A model generated the notes under the pieces. That model saw only the letters and a program-made list of their open reading frames with translations. It was not told where the DNA came from and did no database searches. A DNA stretch of 64,000 nucleotides from Piper betle (lineage: Eukaryota; Streptophyta; Magnoliopsida; Piperales; Piperaceae): NCBI GenBank assembly GCA_033002965.1, contig JAURVB010004790.1:148833-212832 (forward strand), written 5' to 3'. The position numbers and the translations under genes are program-made. Below, one piece after another: positions 1-21,349 of the stretch; position 1 is the stretch's first letter; each line of letters begins with the position of its first letter.

Positions 1-375
1 TTATGAGAGTGTCATGAGGGAATGTAAATAATTGTGTAGAAAGCCTTGCCTGGTTTATTGGATTCAGAGGGTCTTTCAATTTCTTCAGACACGCCCATCT
101 CTTGCAGGGTCAGGTAAGTCTTAATATGCAAATAGCTCACCTGCAGTAACAAGGTTCAGTCTCCTGCAGTGACAAAATACATGCTATCTAGCGCGAGTTC
201 TGGAAAATCTTTAAATTAAAGGGAGATGGAAATTAGAGAAAATTTGCAATTAACTCACACCAATTATGTGCCAAGTAACTTGTAAAAGAATGTAGTGTCC
301 ATAGAGGACAGAATGAAAGAAGTGACATCAGATGATTAGGATATTGAAACAAGGATCAAGTTACGGACAGATTTT
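1..375. other. 3' flank of the RecQ gene
   Basis: AT-rich sequence after the helicase stop codon, read on the minus strand. It probably holds the 3' UTR and the start of the downstream intergenic region. I see no other gene. Confidence 0.5.
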
Positions 376-10252
<9,877 letters not shown>

Positions 10253-10398
10253 CGCCAGTCGCCGGACGTCGGTGGCGGTGGAGCTCGGCCTTTGCCTTTC
10301 CCGGCGGCGGAGTTGGGGAGTGGTGATGGCGGCAACGGCGAGTATTCCCGCCTTTTCCACTCCTCTTCAATCAGAATTACCGAAAAGCCCCTGTTTTG

Positions 10399-10483
10399 TG
10401 GGCCCACATAACGCATTTCTAGGCCCACAATTGTCATTTAGGACAGTTGTATGTAGGCCCCGACACAGTGCTCGGTAGGCCCT
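10399..10483. promoter_or_regulatory. Cluster of GGCCCA/TGGGCC (site II type) elements upstream of RecQ
   Basis: GGGCCCACA at about 10400, AGGCCCAC at about 10421 and TAGGCCC at about 10454 and 10477 lie 150-230 bp upstream of the helicase start. Site II elements are bound by TCP factors and are common in promoters of replication, ribosomal and housekeeping genes in plants. Function here is inferred from motif and position only. Confidence 0.5.
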
Positions 10484-10499
10484 TCGGCCTTCCAAGTGG

Positions 10500-11265
10500 G
10501 GGCATGCTGCTCGTAACAAAAAAATAATCGAATATAAATAAATTAAGATAATATATTTTTTTCAAAGTAAAATGAACACTTTCTTAGTATATATATGATG
10601 ATGTTTTTTTTAAAAAAAATTAAGATCGGTATTGTATTTATGTTTCTTTGATGCATATATAATCAATTTATGAATATTGATTCATGTTTAGGGTTGAGAA
10701 ATCCGGCCTAAGTAGAATTTGAGGTATAAGTCGAGTTTATGTACTATGGGCTTACGATAAGTCACCGTCTTAAATATATATTTTTTTGAAAAAAATGTTA
10801 CAATTATCAGGAGGATTATTCGGAAGAAACTACAATTATTTTATATGCAAAATACCTTAAATTTATACTTTTTTATATGATATATATTAAATATATATTA
10901 TTTTATCATAAGGTTGATCACTTAAATTTTTCTTAAATTTTATATTATCATTGTCTAATTTGAGAACTTTGGTTGGTAAATGAAAATTATTATTATATGT
11001 CTCAAGTGCTATACTAATCAATAGCAAAGCCAAGGCAAAAGCCTAGTTCCCTTCTTCCCCGACTCTTGCTAATTTGTCCAAGGGCCGGCAACTAATGACC
11101 TCCAAAAAAATGCTGCATCTTGTATCTTCCAAGAGTGTACAGTGTGCAACCTTGTAGAGACGTGTATGGTAAAATTTTCCATCCACACACTTTTCTCTAA
11201 TTGCTTCAAAACCATTCTTTTATATGCCCCACGAAGCAGCTGTTGTTGCTTCTCTCTTCTCCAAT
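10500..11265. other. Intergenic region between divergent RecQ and Cys-rich genes
   Basis: AT-rich DNA with no reading frame that I recognise. It must contain the promoter of the plus-strand gene starting at 11266; I did not identify a clear TATA box for it. Confidence 0.4.
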
Positions 11266-11809
11266 ATGGCTGCTACTACTTCCATGGCCACCCTCTCCCT
11301 ACAGAAGCACCTCCTCCTCCTCCTCCTCCTCCTCGTCGTTGCTACCACCGGTAATACATAATCTCCTTCCCCTCCTTTTCATAATTAATTATTCTCACCT
11401 ACATCTTCTTTTAATTTTGTAATTTAATATTAATTAAGTCGAATAATTAACATAATAGAATTCATGTCCCCTATCTCAATTATTCAGTTAATAATAATTT
11501 TTTTATTATGCTTGCATATATGTAGCCTCTAGCAAGCCGGCCATCTTTCCGGCCCTGGGTGAGTTCTGGCCGGCGGAGCCGACCCGATATCGACTCTTCG
11601 AACCCGGCAGCTACGACTCGGGCGGCCGGAGGCAGCTGGTGCCTTTCCAGCTCTGCCTCCTATGCCGATGTTGCGCCGCAAACTTGGCCGGCAACTGCAC
11701 CACCATGCCCTGCTGCTTTGGCATCGACTGCCAGCTCCCCAACAAGCCCTTTGGCGTCTGTGCCTTCGTGCCCACCGCCTGCGGCTGCACCGCCTGCGGC
11801 GGAGACTAA
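11266..11809 (+). CDS. Small secreted cysteine-rich plant protein (DUF7866-like)
   Basis: Two exons, 11266-11350 and 11526-11809, join in frame to a 122-residue protein. The first exon encodes a signal peptide: a short polar start, then a long Leu run (residues about 16-23) and VVATT. The second exon carries a mature domain with a conserved-looking RRQLVPFQLCLLCRCC start and about twelve cysteines in CxxC and CC pairs, then LPNKPFGVCAFVP and a CGCTACGGD end. From memory this arrangement matches the plant DUF7866 family, whose function is unknown; an extracellular disulfide-bonded role is inferred. The GT donor and AG acceptor are canonical. The Leu run is encoded by a CTC microsatellite, so its length may vary between individuals. 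Confidence 0.8.
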
Positions 11810-12570
11810 AGCAAAGATAGAAGATGGTAACTCACCATGCTGTTGTAGAGTTTACTTGGGACACACTAGCTAGAATGTAGCTAATTTAGAATAAAGTGGA
11901 ATATCGGGGATGGTTGTTGTAGAGGTAAAAGTGGTTGTTGCATCACTTTTGAGCTTATCTGGGTGAAGCAAAGAAAAGAACAAGCTATACATGATCATTC
12001 GGAAGATATTTGTTTTGTGGCTAGAATTGGTGATGTTTGTCCTCCTAATTGGATCTTGTTTTCTTTTACATGGTCGGTGTTGCACTGGCCATTCATGGTA
12101 CAAGTACACTACAATATTACTTTTTTTAAAAAAAACATCTAAATGATAAAATGAAAATAACATCTTGGTATGAATAAAGTGAGCACATCTGGGTTCGGAT
12201 TATTTCAGAAGTATAAACATATTAGTTCATATTCATGGAGTGTTTGGCCATTCTTTGTTTTAGAGAAGAGGTGAAAGATTGATCAAGATTTCTGGGGAGG
12301 TGTATTTGGGAGTTTATATATGAGTGTGGGGACGGGTTGTCTGGTAGCGAGTGGGAAGGAATAAGGTGATCACAAGAGCATGAGGGGTGGGAACAGGAGG
12401 TCAGTCGAGGAACCAGATACCTTGGACGAGGCGATAATTGAGTTCCCAACTTCTAATTTGTTCTTGCTTTCTTGCTTTCTCTCGACCCTTTTGTTTTTTC
12501 TTGGGGGTCGGGGATGCAACTTGGGTACCTCTGCCTTGCTTTCATCTAAGCAGGGTATGTATCTTGTACT

Positions 12571-12613
12571 TATATATATATAGAGAGAGAGAGAGATCGC
12601 GCGCGCGCGCGCG
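12571..12613. repeat. Compound TA/GA/CG dinucleotide microsatellite
   Basis: Three adjacent dinucleotide runs: TA (about 12571-12582), GA (12583-12595) and CG (about 12597-12613). The surrounding intergenic DNA, 11810-13090, has no gene that I can support. From about 12760 it contains moderately GC-rich GGCCGG-containing sequence that may be transposon-derived. Confidence 0.9.
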
Positions 12614-13096
12614 ATAGAACGTGAGAGAGAGGGGAATAATTTTGCACTGTTGCCTATTTTGTGCCCTCCAATTTCAACGCACGGCTCAAATTGATTATAC
12701 CTTAAACACATAAAACGTACAACCCGCACGCTGACCCGAATCTGGTGGCTGTCGAGTTAGCTCTGGCCCCAACAACTAGGTTTGGCCGGAGGCAGCGCCT
12801 CTAGCTGATGGAGGTCGGATCTGGTAGTTGGCTGAGGCAATTGGTATTTTTTATTTTTTTTAAATTGATTTAATTTGGGTCGTCCTTGTAATTGGACCGA
12901 CCCAGATTGATGTAGCATCCTTGTAATCTAGTTTGGCCACGATGACTCGACTAGCCGATGGGCCAGCTTTGGCCACTGCCGGCCAAGTGTGGCCTGAGGG
13001 AGCCTACTCTAGTCACCGGTAGCCGGATCCAATTGTCAACCAACTATTGGCCGAGAGGGAGGGTGTGTTTTTTATTTTTAAAAATTAATTAAAGTT

Positions 13097-14375
13097 AGGT
13101 TGTCGTAGGGCCCAAAGAGCCTAACAATGGTATAAGAGCCTGGTTACGATCTTGGGAGATTTGGTGTTTGCCTGTACTGATTGTGGTTGTCTCCTGTATA
13201 AGTTCTACCTGATGATTTAAGGGGAGTCTGCTAGGTGGGTGTCGTCTAATGAAAGTGTGAAATCCCAAACGATGATTATTTCGAGGTCGCCCGATGTGTG
13301 AATGGGAGTTGTTAGGTTTATCTCACATCGATTATAGAGGGTGTTGGTGATTTATATATAAGCTAATGGGAAAACATTATTCCCTCTATAGGGGCCTAAC
13401 AGTGGTATTAGAGCTCAAGTTTGCCTACGCCGATTGTGGTTGTCTCCTTCATGGGTTCTACCTGATGATTTAGGTTGATGATTTAGGTGGATGTCATCTG
13501 ATGAAGGGGAGATGATTTAGGTTGATGATTTAGGTGGATGTCATCTGATGAAGGGGAGATTATCAGACGATGATGATTTCAAGATTGCCTGATGTGTGAA
13601 AGGTAGTTATTGGATTTATCCGGAGATTGTCAGACGATGATGAGTTCGGGATCGCCCGATGTGTGAAATGGAGTTATTGGGTTTATCCTACATCGGTCAT
13701 AGAGGGTAGAGGGTGTTGATGAGTTCGGGATCGCCCGATGTGTGAAATGGAGTTATTGGGTTTATCCTACATCAGTCATAGAGGGTAGAGGGTGTTGGTG
13801 ACTTGTATATAGGCTATTGGAAAGCTTTATTCCCTGAGCTGGCTATTGGGAAAGCTTAGCTTTTGGATTAAGAGAGGCCTGTGACACCCCTATTACAAGT
13901 CCTTTTTGGGGGCCATTGGGCCTAACAATAGTATTGAGCCCAGGTTTGTCCTTTTTGGGGACCCTTGGGCCTAACAGTAGTATCAAAGCCCAAGTTTGCC
14001 TACATCGATTATGGGAGTTTCCTTCATAGGTTTCGTGACACCTATTACAAATCCTTTTGGGGGCCATTAGGCCCAACAATAGTATCGAAGCCCAAGTTTG
14101 CCTACGTCGATTATGGGAGTTTATTTCATGGGTTCGACCTTATAATTTAAGGGAGTTTGCCAGGTTGATGCCGTCTGATAAAGGAGTGATTGTCAGGCGA
14201 TGATAATTTTGGGTTGCCCTAGGGGAATGAGAGTTGATAAGTTTATCTCACATCAATCGTGGATGATATTGGTGAGTTGTATATAGGCTAATGAAAAGCC
14301 TTATTCCACCTATTGCAAGTCCCTTTTGAGGACCAAAGGGCTTAATAATAGTATCAAAGCTTGGTTACGATCTTG
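13097..14375 (+). repeat. Rearranged concatemer of TRIM-like LTR and PBS units
   Basis: The junction GCCTAACA followed by a TGGTATCAGAGC-like primer-binding site recurs about six times, near 13118, 13388, 13920, 13968, 14069 and 14338. At about 13308-13395 one LTR-like unit has inverted ends TGTTAGG and CCTAACA. The segments between resemble one another (TTTGCCTACGCCGATTGTGG; CTACCTGATGATTTA). Nested inside are exact-looking tandem duplications with periods of about 47 bp (from 13464) and 79 bp (from 13639). No protein is encoded. The best reading is repeated unequal recombination between short LTRs of a non-autonomous element. Confidence 0.7.
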
Positions 14376-16329
14376 GGAGGTGGGCCGATCGGCAGCGGCA
14401 CCGACGAGGCTAAAGGAGGGGCAACACGTTATAGAGAAATAATCGGGGAAAGAAATAATCGGTGTCATTCTCATAATTAAAAGTTTGCTCGACTCTGATC
14501 GAGTAAAAAATAATAACTAATTTTAAATAATTCAAAAAAATCTAAAAAATAAAAAATATCATAAAATATAATTCATATCATAATATCAAAATGACATATT
14601 TTATAATTAATACCCTACCAATTTTGACCGATTCAAGTGAATCGATTCTTATCCGATTTTTGATAAATCGGTCCGATTCAATGACTCCCTTCCAATCTGA
14701 TTTAACGTCTGATTCCAATTTTTGTAATTATAATAAAAATTGAATAATTGTAACTATTTGCTTGTTATAACACCCAAATTATTATATGTTTTTATTGTGT
14801 GATTGAACCACAATGCAACCTTTTCAGCTGGAGGAAATTTCAGTAACATTCAATAACCACCAATAAAATTTTGGTTGATTTATTTTCCGTGAGCAAAATT
14901 TTCGAAAAAATTGTGGAAAATCATGAAATTACTTAAGTGGATGCATGATCGTTTTTCATGCAATTTTATTTGTGGGGAGGAGATTTTTTGTTATCTGAAA
15001 CTCAACTTATAATTTGTCTTTGAGTTTGCACATTTATATATATTCACCTTTAATTCACATTAAATTTTTATTTTTAAAAATTAGGTAGGATATATATCTC
15101 AATTTTTCATAAGATTGTGTTCAAAAGATTGGTCATACATTGAGGCTTATATTCTTTTTATTTGAAAGCCATGAACAAATATTTTATATTTAGAATACAA
15201 ATTTCTGATTACTTATCTTTAAGAGCCTTATATAGAAGGCCTATAACGCATAGTTTATATAAGCTATTCCTTTTATTTGGAGTGATTTTGTGGGTTTCAC
15301 TATTCAAAATCCATATAGATAAGTTAAAAATAAATAATAAAGATATTTATCAAATTTCAACCCAATCAAATGCTTCAAACTCTTTCATCTTAATTATTAA
15401 AGTAATTATAATAAAAATTAATTTTAAAATATCTATTAATTAATTAATTTTTAAAAAATATAAATATAGGTTATAATGCTGTAAAAAAATTAAAATTTTA
15501 TCAACCCCCTACTTATGCACCTCATTGTTTAGAACCCCGTAATTGAAAGAAGTTTCAAATGAGACATGTAGCTCATATAACTTATATATATAAGCGTAAC
15601 TCACTCAAATTTTTCCCTATATATAATCTGAGTACACATAATTTGAACTCTAGATGAGCACGATTACACCTGATTTTAGCTAGACGTGAGTTGTCATTGA
15701 TTAAGTATATTAAATACTCTATATAAAAATTTTCTTTCTAATTAATTAATTGTCATAGCTAAATAATTTATCAATAAGTTTATTCCATCATTTTGTCTTT
15801 CTTTGCTTTACCTATGCCAGCATCCATATGTTATGGGCAAAATACAAACATTAAGAATCAAACCATTCTCTTTTTTTAGTCCAAGCATCAAACCATGATC
15901 TTGAAAAGAAAAAAGGGGGAATCTAACCGTGACTGTATCAAGGTATATAATATATATGTTTGTTCCCTGAGCAATAGTATAGTTTGTAATATAATCATGT
16001 TGTGCAATATAATAATGCCATTTGCGGATTTATGATATATATGAAAATATGATAGTAAATTAATAAAAAAACAGGTTGTAATGACCTCAAAATTTTGCTA
16101 GAAAGATTATTTGATAATAATGGATCAAGTCTCATTGAGATTAATTTTTAAGTGATGATTTGTTTGTTTAATTTATATCTCATTGTAAACATTATATCCA
16201 CTTAGGCCCAATTAAATATTAAAATACGGCATACAAAGCTGGAATACCTAAAATTCTTCCTTCACAATAGTTGAACCATAGGCAAAATTTTATAATTACC
16301 CAAATTATAGATATCATTGAGAATGCTAC
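14376..16329. other. AT-rich intergenic DNA
   Basis: Long A/T-rich stretch with only short, unconvincing reading frames. A decayed repeat with alternating GATTC/GAATC motifs occurs near 14630-14720. I see no gene. Confidence 0.4.
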
Positions 16330-16645
16330 ATTATAAAGCTGTTCGTGAATATTTAGCGTTCAGCTCGGCTCAACTCGACTCGAAACTCGACATTTAAATG
16401 TTGCGAGCTCAAACTCGACTCAAACTCAAATCCTATGACTCAAGTTTGAACAAGGCAATGTTCGATTCGACTTTACGTGGTTATAACTCGAACTCGATTC
16501 GAATCAACTTGAACTCAACATTTAAATGCTCGATCATATATATTCAAAACTCATTCGATCTCAAATTGAGTTCAAACGAATTTCAATCTATTCAAGTCAA
16601 ATTCGAACACAAGCTGAGCTCTGTTCGCTCTCTCATTTAGCAGCC
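16330..16645. repeat. CTCGA-rich interspersed repeat
   Basis: A segment dense in CTCGACTCGAA, AACTCGA and ATTCGAA motifs, unlike the AT-rich surroundings. A related one in the opposite sense lies near 41400-41560. Repeats with this composition are common in plant genomes, probably as non-autonomous DNA elements; I cannot see terminal inverted repeats to classify it. Confidence 0.5.
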
Positions 16646-16974
16646 TTAGTGACATATACATGTCTACATTATATGGTATATATGAAACCTATAATTTTAT
16701 AAGTTTACCTTTGATATTAATAGTATTATATCAACCTCTCTTGGTAATCAATAGAATCTATATGGGCGTAAGTCTATATATACAATCACATGATTTAATT
16801 ATTGCTCAATATATCAACTCTAATTAATAAAAATGCAGTTGAAAGTTGGGCTAGGAAGAAAAATATATTATGAGGATTAACCTATTAAAATACAATAAAA
16901 ATAAAAATAATAAATTAAATTCTCATAATTTATCTTTGTACCTAATTAGGGTTTATTTTTGCAATATCTTAAGA

Positions 16975-17140
16975 AATAATCTTACATCTAATATTTATTG
17001 GAATAAGATCTTATATATAAGTTGGGATATCCTTATAAATCTTGGTTAACTATTTTTGAATAAATAAATTAAAACAATCGATTTATACTTAGGTTGATTT
17101 GTTACGAGTGATATCAGAGTTAGTTTGAAACTGTAAATTC
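16975..17140 (+). repeat. Solo LTR-like fragment with PBS-like end (family of 54.8 kb)
   Basis: It shares with the 54.8 kb element a run of similar words in the same order: AATCTTACAT, TTTATTGG, CTTGGTTAACTATTTTTGA, and finally a TGATATCAGAGTT primer-binding-site-like end near 17110. Only one copy of the repeat is seen. Confidence 0.55.
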
Positions 17141-19523
17141 AATATATAAGTAGGGATATGTTTAACTTAAACCTATCAGATTACCCTTAGGCTAGATCGT
17201 TATAATTTTTTAAATTAGAATGTATTCAAATATAGGATTGCATGCCTGACATCTCGCATAGTATTGAAAACTACTCCTCAGTCCAGCCAACTTAGAAACT
17301 TTGAAGTGGAAATCCCAATCTACAACAGTATTTGTTGGCCACCAACTCCATCTCAGAAACTCTCAAGCTTTCTTGTGGCTAATGGTCTATCCTGTTCTTG
17401 ATCACTGGTTGACTTCATCGCTCTGTGACCATGCTAATATAACTTTACAGAGTATATAGTGAAAAGTTTGACTTTTAATCTTATACCAGAAAACTACCAT
17501 AGTGGTGTCCAGCAATAGTTATCAAGTTTTCAGAAGGCAAGCCACCATTTTCCATCACATGTACACAAGAAGAAGAATGAGCATTAAGGTTGACTCTTCT
17601 CAATTTTAGATATACTTTTCATTCACGCCACTTCTTCTCCTTCTTTAACTAGACATATTGCTCTTTCAACTAAGAAGGTCCTTGGTGAAGCCCCTATTCC
17701 CATTTTTTCTCCTTTCTCTGTCATTTTCATGGTACCATCTCAGTTCCACTTCCAAGCAAATACATTTGTAATGGCAGCCATGGAAGTTTAGCTTTTGTGC
17801 CACGCTAGTGGAGACTTCTATAAATTAAACTATGGTGAAGGAACCCCCACAAAGTGAAAGTATTATTAGCAGGAAGACAATTAGTGAGCAGCTTTGGGGA
17901 GCCATTAGTGCTTAGCAGCTTATCCAAGAAGGAGGCGCATTTGCCGACCTTAAAACTAACATATATAATTAACTGCCTTTTGATTAGCTAATGTAAACAT
18001 GATTAATATGTGGTGGTTTCAAGTAATTAAGTACCCAACTTTGTGGAGCATGACACAATTAGGGCATTAGCTGCTGCATGGATCACCTATCTGTGTATGT
18101 ATGCTAATGGCATATACATTCTTTCATGCCCACTAATACTTACTTAGTATTGTATAGTTTTGAAAAGTGGTAAGTTGATTAGAAGAGAATTATATTACAT
18201 TATCATGAGATGGAACAACAGTTGAAGATCAACTTGACTTAATTAGCTCATCCCCAAGAACATTCCTTTGATAACGATCTTCACCTAATTGTGTCTTTAG
18301 CTATGTCATTTTCGCGTAAATGAGGTGTCTTATTCTTGTTTCTAGTTATCTCTCAATGAATTATATAAGCTTATAACTTGGATAATGCAATAAACAAATT
18401 TTCATTAGTGCCCACTAAAACAAAGGGCACTAGATTAAAAGAGTCATCAACTAAGTGCTTTATTTAAATCATGCGAATTAACCACGGGATAATTGAAATC
18501 AATTAACCATTCTCCACTTGTCATAATTTTAATCTTTTTTATGTCTTATTAATTATGCGGCTGTTTGTACTTTGTTTGTGACGGGAACTTATAAAACTTG
18601 CGGCTATCTTATTAATTTATTGTTGAATTTAAAATAAGTGCAAGCGGATAATTAATTAACAACAGTAAGTACACACTTTTTGGCTAATTAATCAAGCAGA
18701 TTATGCCCGTCGCCGCAAGAATCTAAAGAGAGGTAATTTATCTAAAAAAAGAAAAGAGATGACAGATAGAAAAATTTCAACCGCAAGAAACTATATTCTG
18801 CATGATCCCTGTGTAGATAATATACCCATTAATATATAATTACCATAGAAATTTATCAAAACCATAAGTAATTTAATTTAAGTAATTAGCTTTTTTTTCA
18901 CAAGTAATTAGGCTGAGTATATGTAGTATATATGCACACTGTATGTACAGTCAGAACGTACACTTTTGCAGATCAGAACTACCATATTTGCACAAACTGC
19001 CAATAAGAAATACCTTTACTTTGGCTAAACATATTTAGCCTTCCCAAGCAAAGATCCTTCTCTTTTCATAAAAACCAATCTGGGAATTATAAACATGGTG
19101 CAAAAAAGAAGAATTTGGTGCAAGAGAGCATGCATAAATTTGATTATCTACTACATATATAACATGAAAACGGTGATGAATGAACCAAATAGTTCATCAC
19201 TCTCCTCCCCACTTGCTCCATGGCTTCTAGTATAACAGGCACGGTGGAATCTCTGGCTTTGCCAATACCATGTCACTCTAGCTAGAGATGGGCATAAAAG
19301 TTGATATACCCACGTACCCTCTTGTGAAATGGTATTGTAATGCATTACAATAATCCCTAAACAAAACATATGTTCACCACCATGGCCCCCTTTCCACGTC
19401 CTCTCCACACACCCTTTTAACTACATTAAAACCCCTTCTCCCTCCCTCCTTCCATGCATCTTGTCTACCCAAAGCCTCCTTCAAAACCCACATTTCTTTT
19501 CTCCGTCTTGTTCAACATCTTTC
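17141..19523. other. Intergenic and upstream region of the first LOR gene
   Basis: AT-rich sequence with scattered moderately GC segments (about 17570-17830 and 19150-19460). The short open frames look accidental. It probably contains the LOR1 promoter, but no element can be named with confidence. Confidence 0.4.
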
Positions 19524-20807
19524 ATGTCGAGGATACATCCCACCCAGGTTGGGAGGTTGCCAAGTAGGGTACCTGTGAAGAGTGGGGACCATGCAGGGCC
19601 AACAGTTCTAACAGTGTGGAAGAAATCAAGCATGGCATTCCAAGGAACAGATGGGTTTTCTGTGTTTGATAAGCAAGGGAAGTTGGTGTTTCGTGTCGAT
19701 AACTATTCAAGAAGAATTCGGTGTTTTGATGGAAGACTTGTGCTCATGGATGGAGAAGGGAGGCCTTTGCTTACCATGCGACCAAAGGTATAAGATACTG
19801 GAAAAATTTCAAATTGCTAGCTTCATATATAGATATATCGTTTGGTCTATGACTGCTAAAGTGTGAGCCATGAATATCCAGCGCCGCTTTGAATGGTTGT
19901 AAAAATATTAGTCATATTCATTGATAGTCCCATTTTTCAATCCTCGGAGAAGAATCTGATTCTTTGATGGGACATCCTATTTTGGAGCTACAATGGTTGC
20001 ACAATATTTATGAGCTACTATGACTAGTGTTTTTCTAGCATTATTACATGACTGTTTTTGTTGCCATGTGGCTTTAGTATTTGAGAGAATTAGTTGTTAA
20101 TCGAAACTCAAAAGGGAAAATTTTCTCAAAATAAGCCCTATCCATGGTAGAAAAAAAGAGCTCGAAGTAAATGGTTTATACATATTTTTTTCCTAGCACA
20201 AATCCCAAAAAGGTGTTTATCATAAAAATGGAGAAGTGGGTCATGTTATAAACAACGTTAAGACGCTTAAATCAAGCTTAATGAATCGAAAATGAATCTT
20301 CCACACTAAAAGAACGGTGCATTAAGGTGCAAATGCACATTCACAATTTATAAAAACACTTGTTTCCATATGTTATGCAAACAGATTTTGAGTACACGAC
20401 ACCAATGGAATGGATTTGAAGGAGATGGGGACACCAGTTCCAAACCAGAAATCCCAGTTTTCTCGATGAGAAAGAGGTCAATATTCCAGAAAACTGATGA
20501 AGCACAAGTGTTCATGGGTGAAGCAAGGAGACGAACCACACCAGACTTCCGAATAGAAGGCAGATTTAGTGGAAGGAATTGCAAGATTCTAACTTCATCC
20601 GGCGAGGTGGTAGCAGAGGTCTCAAGGAAGAGAGTCACATCCACAGTTTTGCTGAGTGAAGATGTCTTCAGTTTGGTGATTCAACCAGGATACAGTCATG
20701 ACCTGATAATGGCCTTCATTGTCATCATAGATCGCTTTTGTCACAAACCAATGGCACCCATCTTGTGTTCAATATTCCACGACATGGACAAGCTTGTGCA
20801 AACCTAA
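19524..20807 (+). CDS. LURP-one-related (LOR) protein 1
   Basis: Two exons, 19524-19787 and 20385-20807, give a 228-residue protein, a typical LOR length. LOR proteins adopt a Tubby-like or phospholipid-scramblase-like fold; Arabidopsis LURP1 is needed for basal defence against oomycetes, but most members are uncharacterised. Visible family signatures: an IHP start (family members often have KVHP), VLTVWKKS, GFSVFDKQGKLVFRVDNY, RLVLMDGEGRPLLTMRPK before the intron, and FRIEGRFSGRNCKI, VAEVSRK and DVFSLVIQPGYSHDLIMAF after it. The open frame continues upstream of 19524 without an ATG, so 19524 is the first usable start. A paralogue in the same orientation starts at 27349. Confidence 0.9.
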
Positions 20808-21349
20808 CTGGGTGCCATGGCCAGTAGTGAATATAAGTAGTTCTAATGTATCGATGTGTAAGAAAGATTGGTTGTATCTGAAAGCTGATATAGAAGGGAA
20901 TATTTTCTTCACAAAGAATACAAAATGGTCGCAGCCTTGCAGGCATCCGATGAACGAAGAAATTCTCTGTAAAGAAATATTGCTGACGTGGTCAATTTGG
21001 CAATAGAACAAAACATAGATTAGGTAAATGAATTTAGTGGAAACACGACAAACACTACAGGGACAGCTAGCTTCCTGGCTCATATGACAATTTGAATTGA
21101 ACATGAAAGCTGGAGAATATGAGCACATTGAGAGATAAGTTTGCTCAAGTTCCAAGTTACTGCAGAGCTGGTAACAACGATACCAATGCGTCATAAGAGC
21201 TAGCAGCAACTGCAAGTCTCCTTGATGATAACCCAGAATTTTCCAAGTTCAATCAGATTTATTTTACAGGTTTTGTGTCATAAATGTTTCATCAAATTGT
21301 CAAATATAATCATCCTAGGTAAGAAGAATTTCTGCATATTACTTGCTCA

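Noticed and set aside
12380..12729. Open frames on both strands around the microsatellite
   Set aside because: Low-complexity sequence drives them; no domain, splice signal or homology is apparent.
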